44,378 bases of DNA from Prorocentrum cordatum. Its lineage: Eukaryota; Sar; Dinophyceae; Prorocentrales; Prorocentraceae. Both the position numbers and the translations under genes were made by a program. Below the pieces are notes generated by a model that saw nothing but the letters and a program-made list of their open reading frames with translations, was not told where the DNA came from and searched no databases. Location of the stretch: positions 223,413-267,790 of the forward strand of contig CAUYUJ010004558.1 of assembly GCA_963575745.1 (NCBI GenBank), in the 5' to 3' direction. Below are positions 1 to 9,927 of this stretch, one piece after another; the first letter of the stretch is position 1; each line of letters begins with the position of its first letter.

Positions 1-282
1 ACTTCTTCCAAGCACTGGACTGTGCCTTTCTTGGAGTTGGGGTGTTGGCGGCGGCTGAAACGTTGCCAAACATGCCTGGCGCCAGGCGATGTGAACTCCA
101 AGTTGCAATCTTGTTCGAGGGCTCGAAGGTTCCCTGACTCCGAGTGCTCCACATGATGAATACCCCGAGTGGGTAGTTTGAAATATGCAGGACGAGGATG
201 ATGAGGATGTGAGGACGATGACGAGAACGATGATGGTGACGGCGACAGCGACGACTGCAAGGAGCCGCAGACGCAAAGAAAT
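1..282. other. No recognisable feature
   Basis: Mixed-composition sequence. I see no conserved protein motif, structured RNA or internal repeat on either strand. A GAT/GAC-rich stretch begins near 190 and leads into the GA tract. Confidence 0.4.
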
Positions 283-586
283 CGAGAGAGAGAGAGAGAC
301 CAAAACTCACAAAAGAGAAAGAGAGAGGGAGCGAAAGCGAGAGATAACGAGATATCGTGAGAGAGAGAGAGAGAGAGAGAGCGAGACACATAGGAGAACG
401 AACAGAGAGACAAGCTGACAGACAGAGAGACAAGACATAACTAGAGAGAACGAGAGGAGTCAGAGAGAGACAGAGAGAGAAACAACCCATCACACTCCAT
501 ACATACAGACAACACATAATATATGCATATCGTGACCTATACATATAAACACATGTATATATACATACGGTTGGAGAGAGAGAGAG

Positions 587-655
<69 letters not shown>

Positions 656-690
656 AAACGAGAGACAGAGACAGAGAGGGAGAAACAAAC
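283..690. repeat. (GA)n microsatellite, compound
   Basis: Three long runs of GA dinucleotides are separated by short spacers (GAC, AAAG, ATA-rich 495-570). Open frames across it encode only Arg-Glu or Ser-Leu runs and are repeat artefacts. Long homopurine/homopyrimidine mirror tracts like this can form triplex DNA. Confidence 0.9.
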
Positions 691-885
691 ATGAGATACG
701 CAAACAACCACAAACAACGGAAAAGCAACGCGGGGCGCGCCACAACTGCTGGCGGCGCTGGCGACCGACGGCGGGTCCCTGCCCCGCTGCGGGGGGGGGC
801 GTCCGCTTCCACTCCGAACCGAAGCTCGCCGAAGTCCGCTGAGGAAAGACGAGGAACATCACCTCACGGTCCCCCTTGCCATGTA

Positions 886-1050
886 CAGTCGGGCTGCTGA
901 AAGAAGGAACGCAAAAAGGAACGAAGCCCCTTCTTCGCCCTGTAATCGCCTCCGTGCCCCAGGAGGGCAAGAGGAACAGCACTGGAGGAACCTGAGGAAC
1001 ATCGAGCCCTTTCCGAACCCAAACTGTTCCTTATTGCAACGTCTTGACTG
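886..1050. mobile_element. Tc1/mariner-like MITE, family 1, copy 1
   Basis: A 165-bp element with imperfect terminal inverted repeats. The left end reads CAGTCGGGCTGCTGAAAGAA. The right end, read on the minus strand, starts CAGTCAAGACGTTGCAATAA. TA dinucleotides sit directly outside both ends (884-885 and 1051-1052), the target duplication expected of the Tc1/mariner superfamily. It has no coding capacity, so it is a non-autonomous derivative. Related copies lie at 15215-15389 and 30233-30386 and share the GGAACGAAGCCCC interior and the TTCCTTCTTCAGC subterminal motif. Confidence 0.72.
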
Positions 1051-1166
1051 TAAGCTGTGCAGTCTATGTGGTGCAACCGATTTTTACCCATGATTTGACA
1101 CATCCCATGCTCTTGCAAACATCCCACCCGCCCACCCGCAACCTGGTTTGCAAAACCTCTTAAGGC

Positions 1167-1549
1167 CGACTACGACGACGAGGGAGGAGGGAGGACGATG
1201 ACGGCGACAACGACGACAACGACGACAACGACGAGGGAGGAGGGAGGACGGCGACGACGCGAACGACGAAAAAGGAGGAAGGACGGCGACGCCGACGACG
1301 ACAACGACGAGGGAGGAGGGAAGACGACGACGACGACGACGGCGACGAAATAGGAGGGACGACGACGAGACGCCAACGACGGACGACGACGACGACGAGG
1401 GAGGAGGAGGAAGGACTACCACAGCGACAACGACGACGGAAGCGACCACGACGCCAAAGAGGACGACGACGACGAACACGAGGAAAGACAGAGGACGACG
1501 TAGGCGACGACGACGACGCGGGAGGACGGCGACGACGACGACGACGACG
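1167..1549. repeat. (GAC)n interrupted trinucleotide array
   Basis: About 380 bp of CGA/GAC trinucleotides with regular GGGAGGAGG interruptions. Open frames here encode Val/Arg/Ser runs on the minus strand and are artefacts of the repeat. The corresponding position in units 2 and 3 holds only about 60-110 bp of GAT/GAC. Confidence 0.9.
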
Positions 1550-1673
1550 CAAGAGCGCGCGCGCACGCTTTTGTTGAACATCCGTGTTGCGAAACCTTGT
1601 GTGTTTGTAAGTTTTTTGGACGCACGATTTTGAACTCCTTCCGGAACCGATGGGTTTTGAAGGATTTCGGCAT

Positions 1674-1695
1674 ACGCGCGCGACGACGCGCGCGT
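1674..1695. other. Perfect GC hairpin, ACGA loop (unit 1)
   Basis: Arms ACGCGCGCG and CGCGCGCGT (9 bp, perfect) enclose the loop ACGA. Equivalent hairpins occur at 2721-2744 and 4425-4446 with different closing base pairs. The alternating CG stem is also a Z-DNA candidate. Confidence 0.7.
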
Positions 1696-2269
1696 CTACA
1701 CTTCGTTTCATTTGTTGCAAAGGATTCTCGCGCGCCATGCGCGCAAGGGCGTTCGACAGATTTCGACATGCGCGGGCGCGAAGCCCGTGGTAGCATTTTG
1801 TGAACATCTGGAAAAAAACAATGTTTCTCTTAAGAATTCGCAAGAGCTCGCGCGTAAGCGTTTTTTAGCAAATCGGTGTTGCGAAAACGTGTGTTTTTGT
1901 ATGGTTGTTGGAAACTCGATTGCGAAATCCTTCTGACACCGAAAGTTTTTGAAGGATTTCGGCATGTGCGTTCGGCGACGCGCGCGTGCGCACTTCGTCC
2001 AATTTTTCGCAGAACGATTCGTGAACAAGTGTATGTTAGAACAAAAATGCCCCCGCGTATTGTTTTTTACAATGGGACCTCAGGGGTAGCGATCCTGGCC
2101 CCCCTGGGATACTGTAAGTTCATATTTCGGATGGACATTTGGTCAGAATCGTAAACGATTTACATACCCGAAAGGGGGGCGGAGAACGCCAGGGGGGGTA
2201 GAGCCTATTTTTTGAAACGACAATACATTTATGTTCGCAATGACTTGTTCACTCCACTGCTCGCGCAAT

Positions 2270-3747
2270 CATCCCACCCACCCACCCACTACTTGGTTTG
2301 CGGAACCCATGCGGCGGCGATTGTGATGAATGTCTGAAGTTGGCTGGTGCATCGCTGCAGCCGCGCTGGCCCGCGCGCGCTCGCGCGCGCAGCGGCCAGA
2401 TAGTTTGGCGCGACCGACGCGGCCGCGGTGGCGCTGACCGCTGGGCAATTCCCAGCGGGCACTTCAGTGCGAGTCGGCGGCTTGGGCGGGCGCGGTATCA
2501 TGGCAACGTCGACAATGGTAAGCGCGATGATGATGATAACGATGCTGGGCTGGTGACGATGATGATGACAACGAAGACGGAAAAGGCCAGCGACGGCGCC
2601 GGTTTCCCCAAGGACTCGCAGGAGTACGAACGCAGGCGTTATTGAAGACGGGTGTTGCCAAACCGTGTGTTTTTTGATCTACTTATTTGTTCGGGACGTT
2701 CAATTTTGAAATCCCCGGCCTGCGCGCGCGACGACGCGCGCGCATGCATTTCGCCCCGTTCTTCTGCGAGAAAATCTTGCGACAACGCGCGCTAGGGCAT
2801 CCGAGCGATTCCAGCGTGCGCGCGCGAGGGGCCCGCGCTTGGTAGCAAAATTTTAAACACAAATAATCAACTACGGTTTTCTTGAACATTCGCAAGAGCC
2901 CGAACGCAAGCTTGTTTTGAATCACTTTTTGTTTTGTTTTTTTGAGAAGTTGTTATTTTTCTGGTTCGGGGCACTCGATTTTGAAGTCCTTGCGACACGT
3001 GGAGGTCGCGGCGCGGCGCGCGCGCGGCGACGCCCGCGTGTGCACTGCGCCCTTTTTTGGGTAAGGGAACGGTTTTAACGAATAACATTTGAAAAACGAA
3101 TGTGCGCGCGTAGTTTTGGTTCACCATAGATGAATGGGTGGGCGATGTCGGCTTGCCTGGGATGGTATGACTTCGGATTTCGGATGGGCGATGGGGCAAC
3201 ATCGTATGTAATTCGCAATGCGGAAAAAAAGGGGGTCCGTTCGGGGATGGGTGGGAAGGTAGATCCTAATACTCTTTCGGGAAAAAAAAAATAATATATG
3301 TGGTGCAATTAGAGTCGTGCAACATATGCGGGGCAATCTCGGTGGCGCTATGCATGTGGTGCAATAGGTGTTGCGTATTCAAGGTGTACAGTCTATGTAA
3401 CCGCGAAAGGTTTTTAATGATACGCACACATGCGTACAGACTTGGAATGTAATTATATGTCCAGGGGCTAACTGAAAAGGTTGGAACAACTAATGCGGCG
3501 AAACAAGCTATTCCGCCGCCGCCGTCGCGTACGAAGGAGAGGAGAAAGGGGAGGAAGAACACGAGAAATTCGAGGAGAAGGACAGGGCGAACCAGGGAAC
3601 GCGCGGAGTTAATGCCAGCCCAACGCTTTGGGGGGCTGCAGCAATAAACGCCTCTCGCGGCTAGCGCATGCAATATGCACGTGGCAATCTACGTGGTGCA
3701 ATCTTTGTCGTGCAGAAGCCTCCACCGAACTTGAAGTTTGCGCCCGG
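2270..3747 (+). repeat. Complex tandem repeat, unit 2 of 3
   Basis: The longest copy. The core (2310-2510) matches unit 3 in blocks such as GCATCGCTGC, GCCGCGCT and the stretch around GCGCGGTATC followed by GGC(A/G)ACGTCGACAA. It continues through a short GATGATGATG tract (2526-2580), the GC hairpin at 2721, a second diverged hairpin segment near 3000-3060, and a tail with GATGGGGCAA then TCGTATGTAA (3185-3215). No gene recognised. Confidence 0.65.
2721..2744. other. Perfect GC hairpin, ACGA loop (unit 2)
   Basis: Arms TGCGCGCGCG and CGCGCGCGCA (10 bp, perfect) around the loop ACGA. Compared with unit 1 the outer A-T pair is replaced by T-A, so pairing is kept. Confidence 0.7.
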
Positions 3748-4786
3748 TCATTCCGCCCACCCACCCGCAACGTAGTTTGAACAAAAAAAAAACATGCGGC
3801 TGCGATTGCGGTGACTGATTGGCGCTGGCGCATCGCTGCGGCCGCGCTAGCGCGCAAGGTTGATCGCAGAGCGACCAGCGAGTCTTGCGCTGCCAGGGTG
3901 GCGTTTATCGCTGGGGGATTTCCAACGCGTCTCGCAAGCCGCGCTGGCGCGTAGGCGCTTCAACCCGGGTCGGTGACTCGGGCGAGCGCGGTATCGCGGC
4001 GACGTCGACAACGGCAGACACGATGATGCGAGTAACGGTGCTGGTGACGACGATGACGATGACGACGGCAAGGCCAATGGCGGCGCCGATATTGATCACG
4101 CCAATAACGATGCTGGTGTCCCCGCGTCGGTGATGAAGGTTTTGGAAGGAGTTCGACATGCGCGCACGGCCGTCGCGTGAGAGTGGCCCGCATGGTCCGT
4201 TTTGACAAGGATCGCGCCCCCCAGCGCTCGCGCAGGAACGTTCGAATGATGTCGACATGCGTGCGCGAGAGGGTCCTTTGATCGCATTTGATCGTTGTTG
4301 GAAAGCCAACGGTTACCTTGAGAACTCGCAAGAGAGTGCGCTTTTGTTCACAGACCATGTTGCAGTACCATTGGTGTCCCTATGTTTTAGGGGCGCTCCA
4401 TCTTGGAATTCTTAGATTCGGCATGCGCGCGCGACGACGCGCGCGTGCACTTTGTCACGTTTACCTTTGTACAGGATTCTCGAAAGTTGATGATTTGGGA
4501 TCCACTGGTGCGCGGGCATAATGCTTTTCACGGCGTGGGGGGGAACCCAATTTGGGTGGGATGCTAGGAATTCGTATCCAAAATGAACGATGGGGCAGAC
4601 TCGTATGTAAACTCCTCATCTCCAGGGGGACCGGATAAGTCCCGGCCTCGGGAGGGTGGTGGGTCCTGATTATCGGGTGGAAATGAAAACCTACGTAGTG
4701 CAACAAGGCGAAGACGACGGGCGGCGACGAGGCGGCGACGGCGACAACATAGCCGCCAGAGCGGCACACCAGCCCAGTTCCAAAGA
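3748..4786 (+). repeat. Complex tandem repeat, unit 3 of 3
   Basis: Begins TTCCGCCCACCCACCCGCAA and follows the order of unit 2: GC-rich core, GATGATG/GACGATG tract (4020-4130), GGAAGGAGTTCGACATGCGC, the hairpin at 4425, and the tail with GATGGGGCAGA then CTCGTATGTAA (4590-4615). It ends close to repeat X. No gene recognised. Confidence 0.65.
4425..4446. other. GC hairpin, ACGA loop (unit 3)
   Basis: Arms GCGCGCGCG and CGCGCGCGT around ACGA: eight Watson-Crick pairs plus an outer G-T wobble. Confidence 0.65.
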
Positions 4787-4918
4787 ACAGAAATAAAAAC
4801 CCCTAAATGCAATGAGTGTTAGGGGAGAACACATCCGCCAGACGCGAGCAAAACATGACCCACCTGGAGTCCTCTCCTCACCCTACACCCCGCCCCAATA
4901 GAGATGGGGGTTGAGAGA
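4787..4918 (+). repeat. Dispersed repeat X, copy 1
   Basis: About 130 bp similar, in the same orientation, to 11328-11455. Shared blocks include AATAAAAACCCCTAAATG (copy 2: AATAAGAACCCCTCAATG), GCGAGCA, CCCACCTGGAG and CCCCAATAGAGA. It starts with a small hairpin (CCCCTAA paired with TTAGGGG). No coding potential is evident. The two copies lie outside opposite ends of the LINE. Confidence 0.6.
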
Positions 4919-4920
4919 CA

Positions 4921-5185
4921 CTTGCAAGAATTTCATTGGTTTCCGTGTCGGACATACCAGACATGGTTTTTGGAGCGATTCAACATTGTCAGGGCACACT
5001 ACTTGCGTTGATTCGCGGTGTTGAAGTCTCGGGAATGGTGCTGCGGCGCGATTCAGGGCGGTTGCCTCCCAACGGGGCACTTCCACCAGTGGAAATGAAC
5101 CCTTGTATGGGGCCTGTGAAGAGGGAAATTAGAGGTAGGTTTTGTTTATGCTAAGATCGTTGATGAGGTCTTGGGCTTGCACTGG
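4921..5185 (-). repeat. Dispersed repeat Y, copy 1 (LINE-occupied site)
   Basis: Read on the minus strand, this matches 31027-31310 over about 230 bp. Shared blocks include GAGGACCAGTG, TCATCAACGAT, TTCCCTCTTCA / CTCCCTCTTCA, GGTTCATTTCCA, and the CCCTGAC stretch followed by TTGAATCG / TGGAATCG. In both copies Y is preceded directly by (GGA)n. Here the LINE lies on the far side of that tract. Confidence 0.72.
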
Positions 5186-5239
5186 TCCTCCTCGTCCTCC
5201 TCCCCCCTCCTCCTCCTCCTCCTCCTCCCCCTCCCCCTC
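5185..5239. repeat. (TCC)n / (GGA)n flank at the 3' end of the LINE
   Basis: TCC repeats change into CCCCCT-type repeats toward the element. In LINE sense (minus) it reads GGGGGA then GGA repeats. It could be target microsatellite, the element's own simple-repeat 3' tail, or both. Confidence 0.75.
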
Positions 5240-5285
5240 GGCGCTGCGCTGGAGACAGACGCGATGTCTCCGCCTCAACACTGGG

Positions 5286-5331
5286 CCGCTGCCTCGCGTG
5301 GTGACTTACCTGGCGCCACGCGAGGCAGCGG
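5286..5331 (-). other. 16-bp perfect stem-loop in the LINE 3' untranslated region
   Basis: Arms CCGCTGCCTCGCGTGG (5286-5301) and CCACGCGAGGCAGCGG (5316-5331) are perfectly complementary around a 14-nt loop, about 45 bp from the element's 3' end. Many LINEs carry a 3' hairpin that their reverse transcriptase recognises, so this is the likely role. In LINE sense the loop reads CGCCAGGTAAGTCA and contains CAGGTAAGT, the consensus 5' splice donor. Confidence 0.8.
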
Positions 5332-5554
5332 TAGCCACCTCGTAGCCACCGATGTGGGCCTGCGGGGGGGGGGGCACAACAAACAAAAGAAAGAGAGGAC
5401 TGGCAGCGCGCGGCACGCACGGCTTGAAGAAGATTAGAAGCGTGTGTGACGCCTGCAGACTGCACAGAGGAATCAGAACAGAAAATGCACGCCGCGTGCC
5501 AGCGATGCTGACACCACCTCAAAGAGGGATTGGCGAGCCTGTCATCATCTCCTC

Positions 5555-6752
5555 TCAAAGAGCTTGAAGCTCGGACACATGAAACAAGGCATTGGCAATC
5601 TTAAACCTCTCCTGAGTCAGCAAGCGGGCCCCCGCGGTCTTCCCCCACTTAGGGGCCTGCTTGGGACGCGGAGAGGTGAGCCCCTTAGAAAGCCTGTGGG
5701 AGCTCTGACAACCACGCACGCTACAGCAGACATACCTGGTGGGGTCAGGCACAGTCGGGGCTATAAACGTGTATAGTTTGTGCGGCCTCAAACCCCTAAC
5801 AACAAACAGCTGTTTAGTGGCTGTGGCACGCTCCTGCAACGTGGGCGGCTGGGCTTTGACGAGCACTAGGGGGGGAGGGGCCTCAGGGTCTCGCACGCGC
5901 CGCTCTCGGTGCAAACATCTTTCTCAGATAATACAGCCCCCACACTGGCAACCCAGACACCCAGTCCTTTCACGACTTTCTGGTGCTGATAAAGGAGCTT
6001 TCTGAGGGCCACCGCAGGCCTGCGCATGTGGGCTCTGCATCTGGCCTCCTCACCCGCAAGCTTGTTACCCTCAGTGTGTCGAACAGACTGAACACCGTCG
6101 CGCACCTGCCTGCGGGTGATCTGACTTTAAACCTTGTCAATGGTGAAACCGCCCCCCCCCCCCCCAATCGTGGATCTTCTGCCAGACATGCTTCCACACG
6201 TGTGCCCGCGCAAAACTGGCACAGGCGGTTCGCTCCTCTCCGAGCAGATTGACTCCACTGACAACGAAAACCGAATCAGATTACACAGCCACAGGAGGAA
6301 TAGCATGCTGCAGAGCAATATACAATGCAAACAGCTCAGCTCCGTCAATGTCCTGATGCGGCCCAGGGAGTAAGACCGAAATTGTACACGCGACACGATC
6401 CGCCAGAGGGTGCAATGCAACCGCAGAGAATCCAGCCACGGGATACGAGGGAACCTCATCAACACATGATCCGTCCAGATAAATATCCACCGTGCAACTG
6501 GAGGCACCTCCTTTCCACCTGAGGTAAGGCTGCAAAGGGTACTGGAGCAGATCTGTCGGCACGGGCGGCTTGGCAAGAACGGGCCGCTCGATGAATGCTT
6601 GAAACAACTTGTTGGTGCTGGCGCGCTCTGCAAAGATGCTGACCATCGTCGGCACGGGGCCTACGAGCTCTGTGATGTGCTCGCAGCTGGCGTGCCTATG
6701 CAGAAGCGTGCCTGGGAAAGCCTTACAAAGCCTGCAGAAGGGGGTCCTGGAT
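5555..6752 (-). pseudogene. LINE ORF2 C-terminal part: CCHC-like motif, RNase H, C-terminal region
   Basis: It follows the RT domain after a frame change near 6740. A cysteine/histidine cluster comes first (CRLC, then HRH and C, 6736-6683). RNase H follows: VDIYLDGSC with the first Asp (6475), and DGAELFALYIAL with the Glu (about 6337). An in-frame TAA at 6283-6281 is followed in the same frame by SDSVFVVSG, which corresponds to the TDSxYVxxG motif with the third Asp. The run of G on the minus strand at about 6152-6167 coincides with another frame change. The last catalytic Asp motif (GNxLAD) reads GNKLAG, so that Asp is Gly (6054). The remaining C-terminal frames end at 5866 and 5555. The role in an intact element would be removal of RNA from the RNA-DNA hybrid. 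Confidence 0.78.
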
Positions 6753-8491
6753 CCAGCCTTGCTCGTGCTGCCTGGCCTGCGTCCACTGGGCACCAATGAC
6801 GACCGAACGCAAGCAGGCCGCCTCCTGGGCCGACAGGATCATGGAATTGCAGAGCGCCCTGGGAGGCTCGATCCAGACTCCCCCAAGAAACTCAGGCACC
6901 TCGAAATGCTCTGAGACCTTCTGCATCTGCCAGGCGACAATGGCCCTCTCGATCAGCACCTGTACGGACCTGGGGCAGAGCTGGGCGGGGTCGATGACCT
7001 GGCCACTCGGGCAGACCCAAGCCCGCGTATCGCTGGCATCAACACCCGCACGCTTTAAAGAGGCCCAAAGTGCCGAGAAGGGCCCCTTAATGGCCTGCCG
7101 CGGGGAACTGCGGGAGCCCAACCTGGCAGCAGCAGCAGCAAGCCCCTTTTGCAGCGTGCTGATCAGCATCAGGGCCCTCCAGAGGACGTGCGTGAAGGCC
7201 TTGACGGGCGCCAGCGTGGCACGGTAAATAGGGTCGAACTCCGGGCTGGGGGTCATCAACAGGGCAAGCGTGCGTGATCTCCCAGCGGCTTTAGCCCCAA
7301 GTGGCGCTGCAACCATAGTACGTAGTGTATCAAGCTCGCTCATGCTCGTGCCCTGTACAGCCGTGCCGAACGTGACAGTGGTCTCGATGGACGCGCGCGC
7401 CATGTGCTGCAATGTTTTCTTGCGTGCATGCGCGCCCTGCAGGTGCATCAAACGCTTGAGCTTAGCTTTAGCCACAGGTATGCGTGCTCCACGCGTCCGT
7501 CTCTTAGTAGCTCGCCCAGCAGAGTAGTCAACGCCGAGATTGCGCTCAGAGTGCGCTCCAAGCGCCTTGACGGAAATAAGCCTGCGCTGTAAACGGCGCT
7601 GGGTATCTGGGGTGCTCGCAAGCACCCTGGGTTTGCCAAGGGCAATGATGAGGTCTACCTTCGTCAGCTCGTGCTTAAGCGTAGCCCCAGCCCCCGTGAC
7701 CTCGCTGATAACCCTGCTAGCGGTTCCACATCCCTGCAAACAAATGTCATCAACACAAACAGCGATGGGCACCGTGGGATACTCCTTCCTAGCCTCGTCT
7801 AAAGGCCCGATCAGCAGGAGCTGAAGGAGGCAGGTGGAGAACAGGCAGCCAGGTGCAATGGTCTGGTCGACCTTGATGGGTTCGCTGCAGGGCCCCTGCA
7901 ACTCTATCACCCTGGGAGCGCGAAATGCTAGCACAAGCAACTTAAGCTGCCAGAGCGGAAACGACGTTCGGACAGCTGCAGATGTGAGGTGCTCGTGCCG
8001 AACGAGCACGAAAGCCTTCTTGAGGTCGACAAGAAGGGTCGCCGAGTCACTGCCCGAGTCCGAATGAAACTCAGCCCAGCCCGCTTGAAGCCAGACCGAC
8101 AGCTCCGACGATTTTCCACGAATGGCCCACCATAAGTATATATAGTTGTCTGCCATTTCTGTAGAACAGCTCTCCTGAGTCGCGCCTGAACGCGACAAAG
8201 ACAGTGAAGCAAAGCGGGTGGTCGCACTCCACCAAGCCGCTTTAAAATGAAGATCATTCTGATGGTCATCGACGGCCATTCGACCTTGTGCTCTGTGCAG
8301 GAGATCAACTGGCAACAGATCTCGAGCGCTTCGTCAGGGAGGCACAACAGCTGCCGTGGCGGCAGCTGGTCGAAACCACAACCAGTCCCCACAGGGAACG
8401 TCCTCAGGGCCCTTTTGAGGTGCTCCAGGGTGGGGGGCAGGGGGTCTTTCCCCCAGGTCCGAGGGCCATTTGAGAGGAGGGTCTTTGGCTC
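6737..8491 (-). pseudogene. LINE ORF2 reverse transcriptase domain
   Basis: The fingers region (8491-8150) contains GTGCGFDQLPPRQLL and a RPPALLHCLCRV segment matching the conserved RPIxLL block. Near 8150 the frame changes and the palm continues: LLVDLKKAF carries the motif A Asp (8027), QTIAPGCLFSTCLL is motif B, and AVCVDDICL is motif C with the two Asp residues (7748 region), so the usual YADD/YVDD reads CVDD. GKPRVLAS and NLGVDYSAGR match the following conserved blocks. The large thumb/connection region continues to GGVWIEP and GAQWTQARQHEQG, a hallmark of this dinoflagellate family. Two frameshifts and the fusion to endonuclease in another frame mark it as a pseudogene. Confidence 0.85.
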
Positions 8492-9905
8492 CGACCCTCC
8501 ACCACTTCTTCCGCTCGGCCTCCAGGACTTGAATCTCCTGCATGCTGCTGGCGGGCGCGAGCTGCACACTAGAGGAAGTCTGCCAGGGATCTGGCAGGCG
8601 AGCGTAGCGAAAGAGAGCAGCAGCGCCATTGGCAGAATGCCTCTTGACCCACTGCTCCCACCCTGCCGCCTTCTGAGCGGCGCTCTGACGACGCAAGTAG
8701 GTAGCCTGCTGACAAGCGAGCTGGGGAAGGAAAGCAGCAATCGAATAGAGCATGTCGGGGTGCATGAGCAGGTCGATCATGCGGCAGAAGCAGTAGGCGT
8801 ACGTGCTCGCGACGTGCTTAGACACCTGAAGGCGATGTGCAGCCCGACACAGCTCTCGAGTCCTGAAAGAGCTGCACGGCTTGGTAAACCCCGAAAACAA
8901 AACCCCAACACTGCGCCACCATGTAGCCACTGGGGAAACCCTCGGGGAAGCAGGCGGCCCAGGTCGTCCAGGAGTGCTCCAGGAAACCTCGATCTGTCCC
9001 CCTCGTCCCAAGTAGCTCTGGGCTGCATCATCGTCAATCTGGTGCACGTCGGGAAACTCGAGCTCCGCAGCCTGGCCAAAGGACTCCCAAGACTTCGAGA
9101 TATCCCCAGACTGCACATAGTTGCTCACATGATCCCAGCGGCCTCCAGGGGGCCGATCCCTTGGCCCAGCAGGAACCACAGTGGGGAAACGCCTCGGTAC
9201 CTTAGCCACCCTGACACGATAGGAGCCCTTCGTGCACGCAAGCCTAAGCTGAACAGGGTAATGCGGCGCCGTGGTGACGCCGTACAGTACAGTTGCCTGA
9301 GCTCCTGCGGCGAGCTCGCGACTGACTACAAAAAAACCAATCGCACGATCGGCTGGGCGGCACGTTCCACCTTCCGATGCGACGATGACAGCGTCAAGGG
9401 CAGATACCCATCCGCTGTAATCCAAGACCTCAGGCTCCAGATTGAAATCACCCATCAGAATAAACGGTATTCCAATGGCTTTTAGCTGGGCCCCCAGGTC
9501 ATATAGAATAATCCAGTTTTGAGGGGAAAGGCCAACGCTATGATGTAGATAGATGCTGGCCACCAAAACTCCCCCAGGTATTACGCCTCCAAGATGCAGC
9601 ATCCCAACGCGACCTGGTGCAAAATTATCAGAGTAGCCCTCCACTCTAGACAAAACAAGGTGCTTCGGGGTGGCAATCATGAGGCCTCCAGAGGTACCCC
9701 CGCGGCCCGTGGGAATTGCTGGATAGAAGTGTGCTCGACGACCTTGGGCACGCAGCGCAGCTTCCTGCGCCTCAGTGTCCGCGATATGAGTTTCCTGAGC
9801 GGCGAGCACATCAGCGCTCAGGGAGTGAGGGGAGGAAATGAAAATGTCAAGCCCAGCTCGCTCTGTAACATTGCAGGTTAAAAATGTCCAGACACGAGGG
9901 GCCCG
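8484..9905 (-). pseudogene. LINE ORF2 AP-type endonuclease domain and linker
   Basis: The exonuclease-endonuclease-phosphatase fold starts at FLTCNVTE. It includes AAQETHI with the catalytic Glu (about 9795), GGTSGGLMIA, VASIYLHH, and GDFNLEP with the Asp and Asn (9452 region). The expected [IL]D[YF]F Asp position reads AIGFFVV (Asp to Gly), and the final SDH motif reads APHYPV, so only the His remains. The first change looks like decay. The second may be a lineage feature, since I recall non-SDH endings in dinoflagellate LINEs but cannot verify it. A helical linker (about 9200-8490) leads to the RT. The enzyme would nick the target DNA to prime reverse transcription. Confidence 0.82.
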
Positions 9906-9927
9906 CGCCCGCGCGCGAAAAGGCGTG

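Larger units (their letters stand above)
1120..2255 (+). repeat. Complex tandem repeat, unit 1 of 3
   Basis: First of three diverged head-to-tail copies. All start with an ATCCCACCCRCCCACCC block followed by a GGTTTG-like motif, then a GC-rich core, a GAC/GAT trinucleotide tract, and AT-richer segments carrying TTGCGAAA, TTTTGAA and GGATTTCGGCAT followed by a GCGCGCG hairpin. They end near ATTTCGGATGG. In this copy the core is replaced by a hugely expanded trinucleotide tract, and the hairpin segment is itself duplicated (about 1552-1838 and 1839-2060). No protein motif was recognised. Confidence 0.65.

Noticed and set aside
4802-4808. Telomere-like CCCTAAA
   Set aside because: Single occurrence inside repeat X, with no tandem TTTAGGG array.
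8247-9485. 412-codon plus-strand frame
   Set aside because: Antisense to the LINE endonuclease and RT domains, whose motifs are clear on the minus strand.
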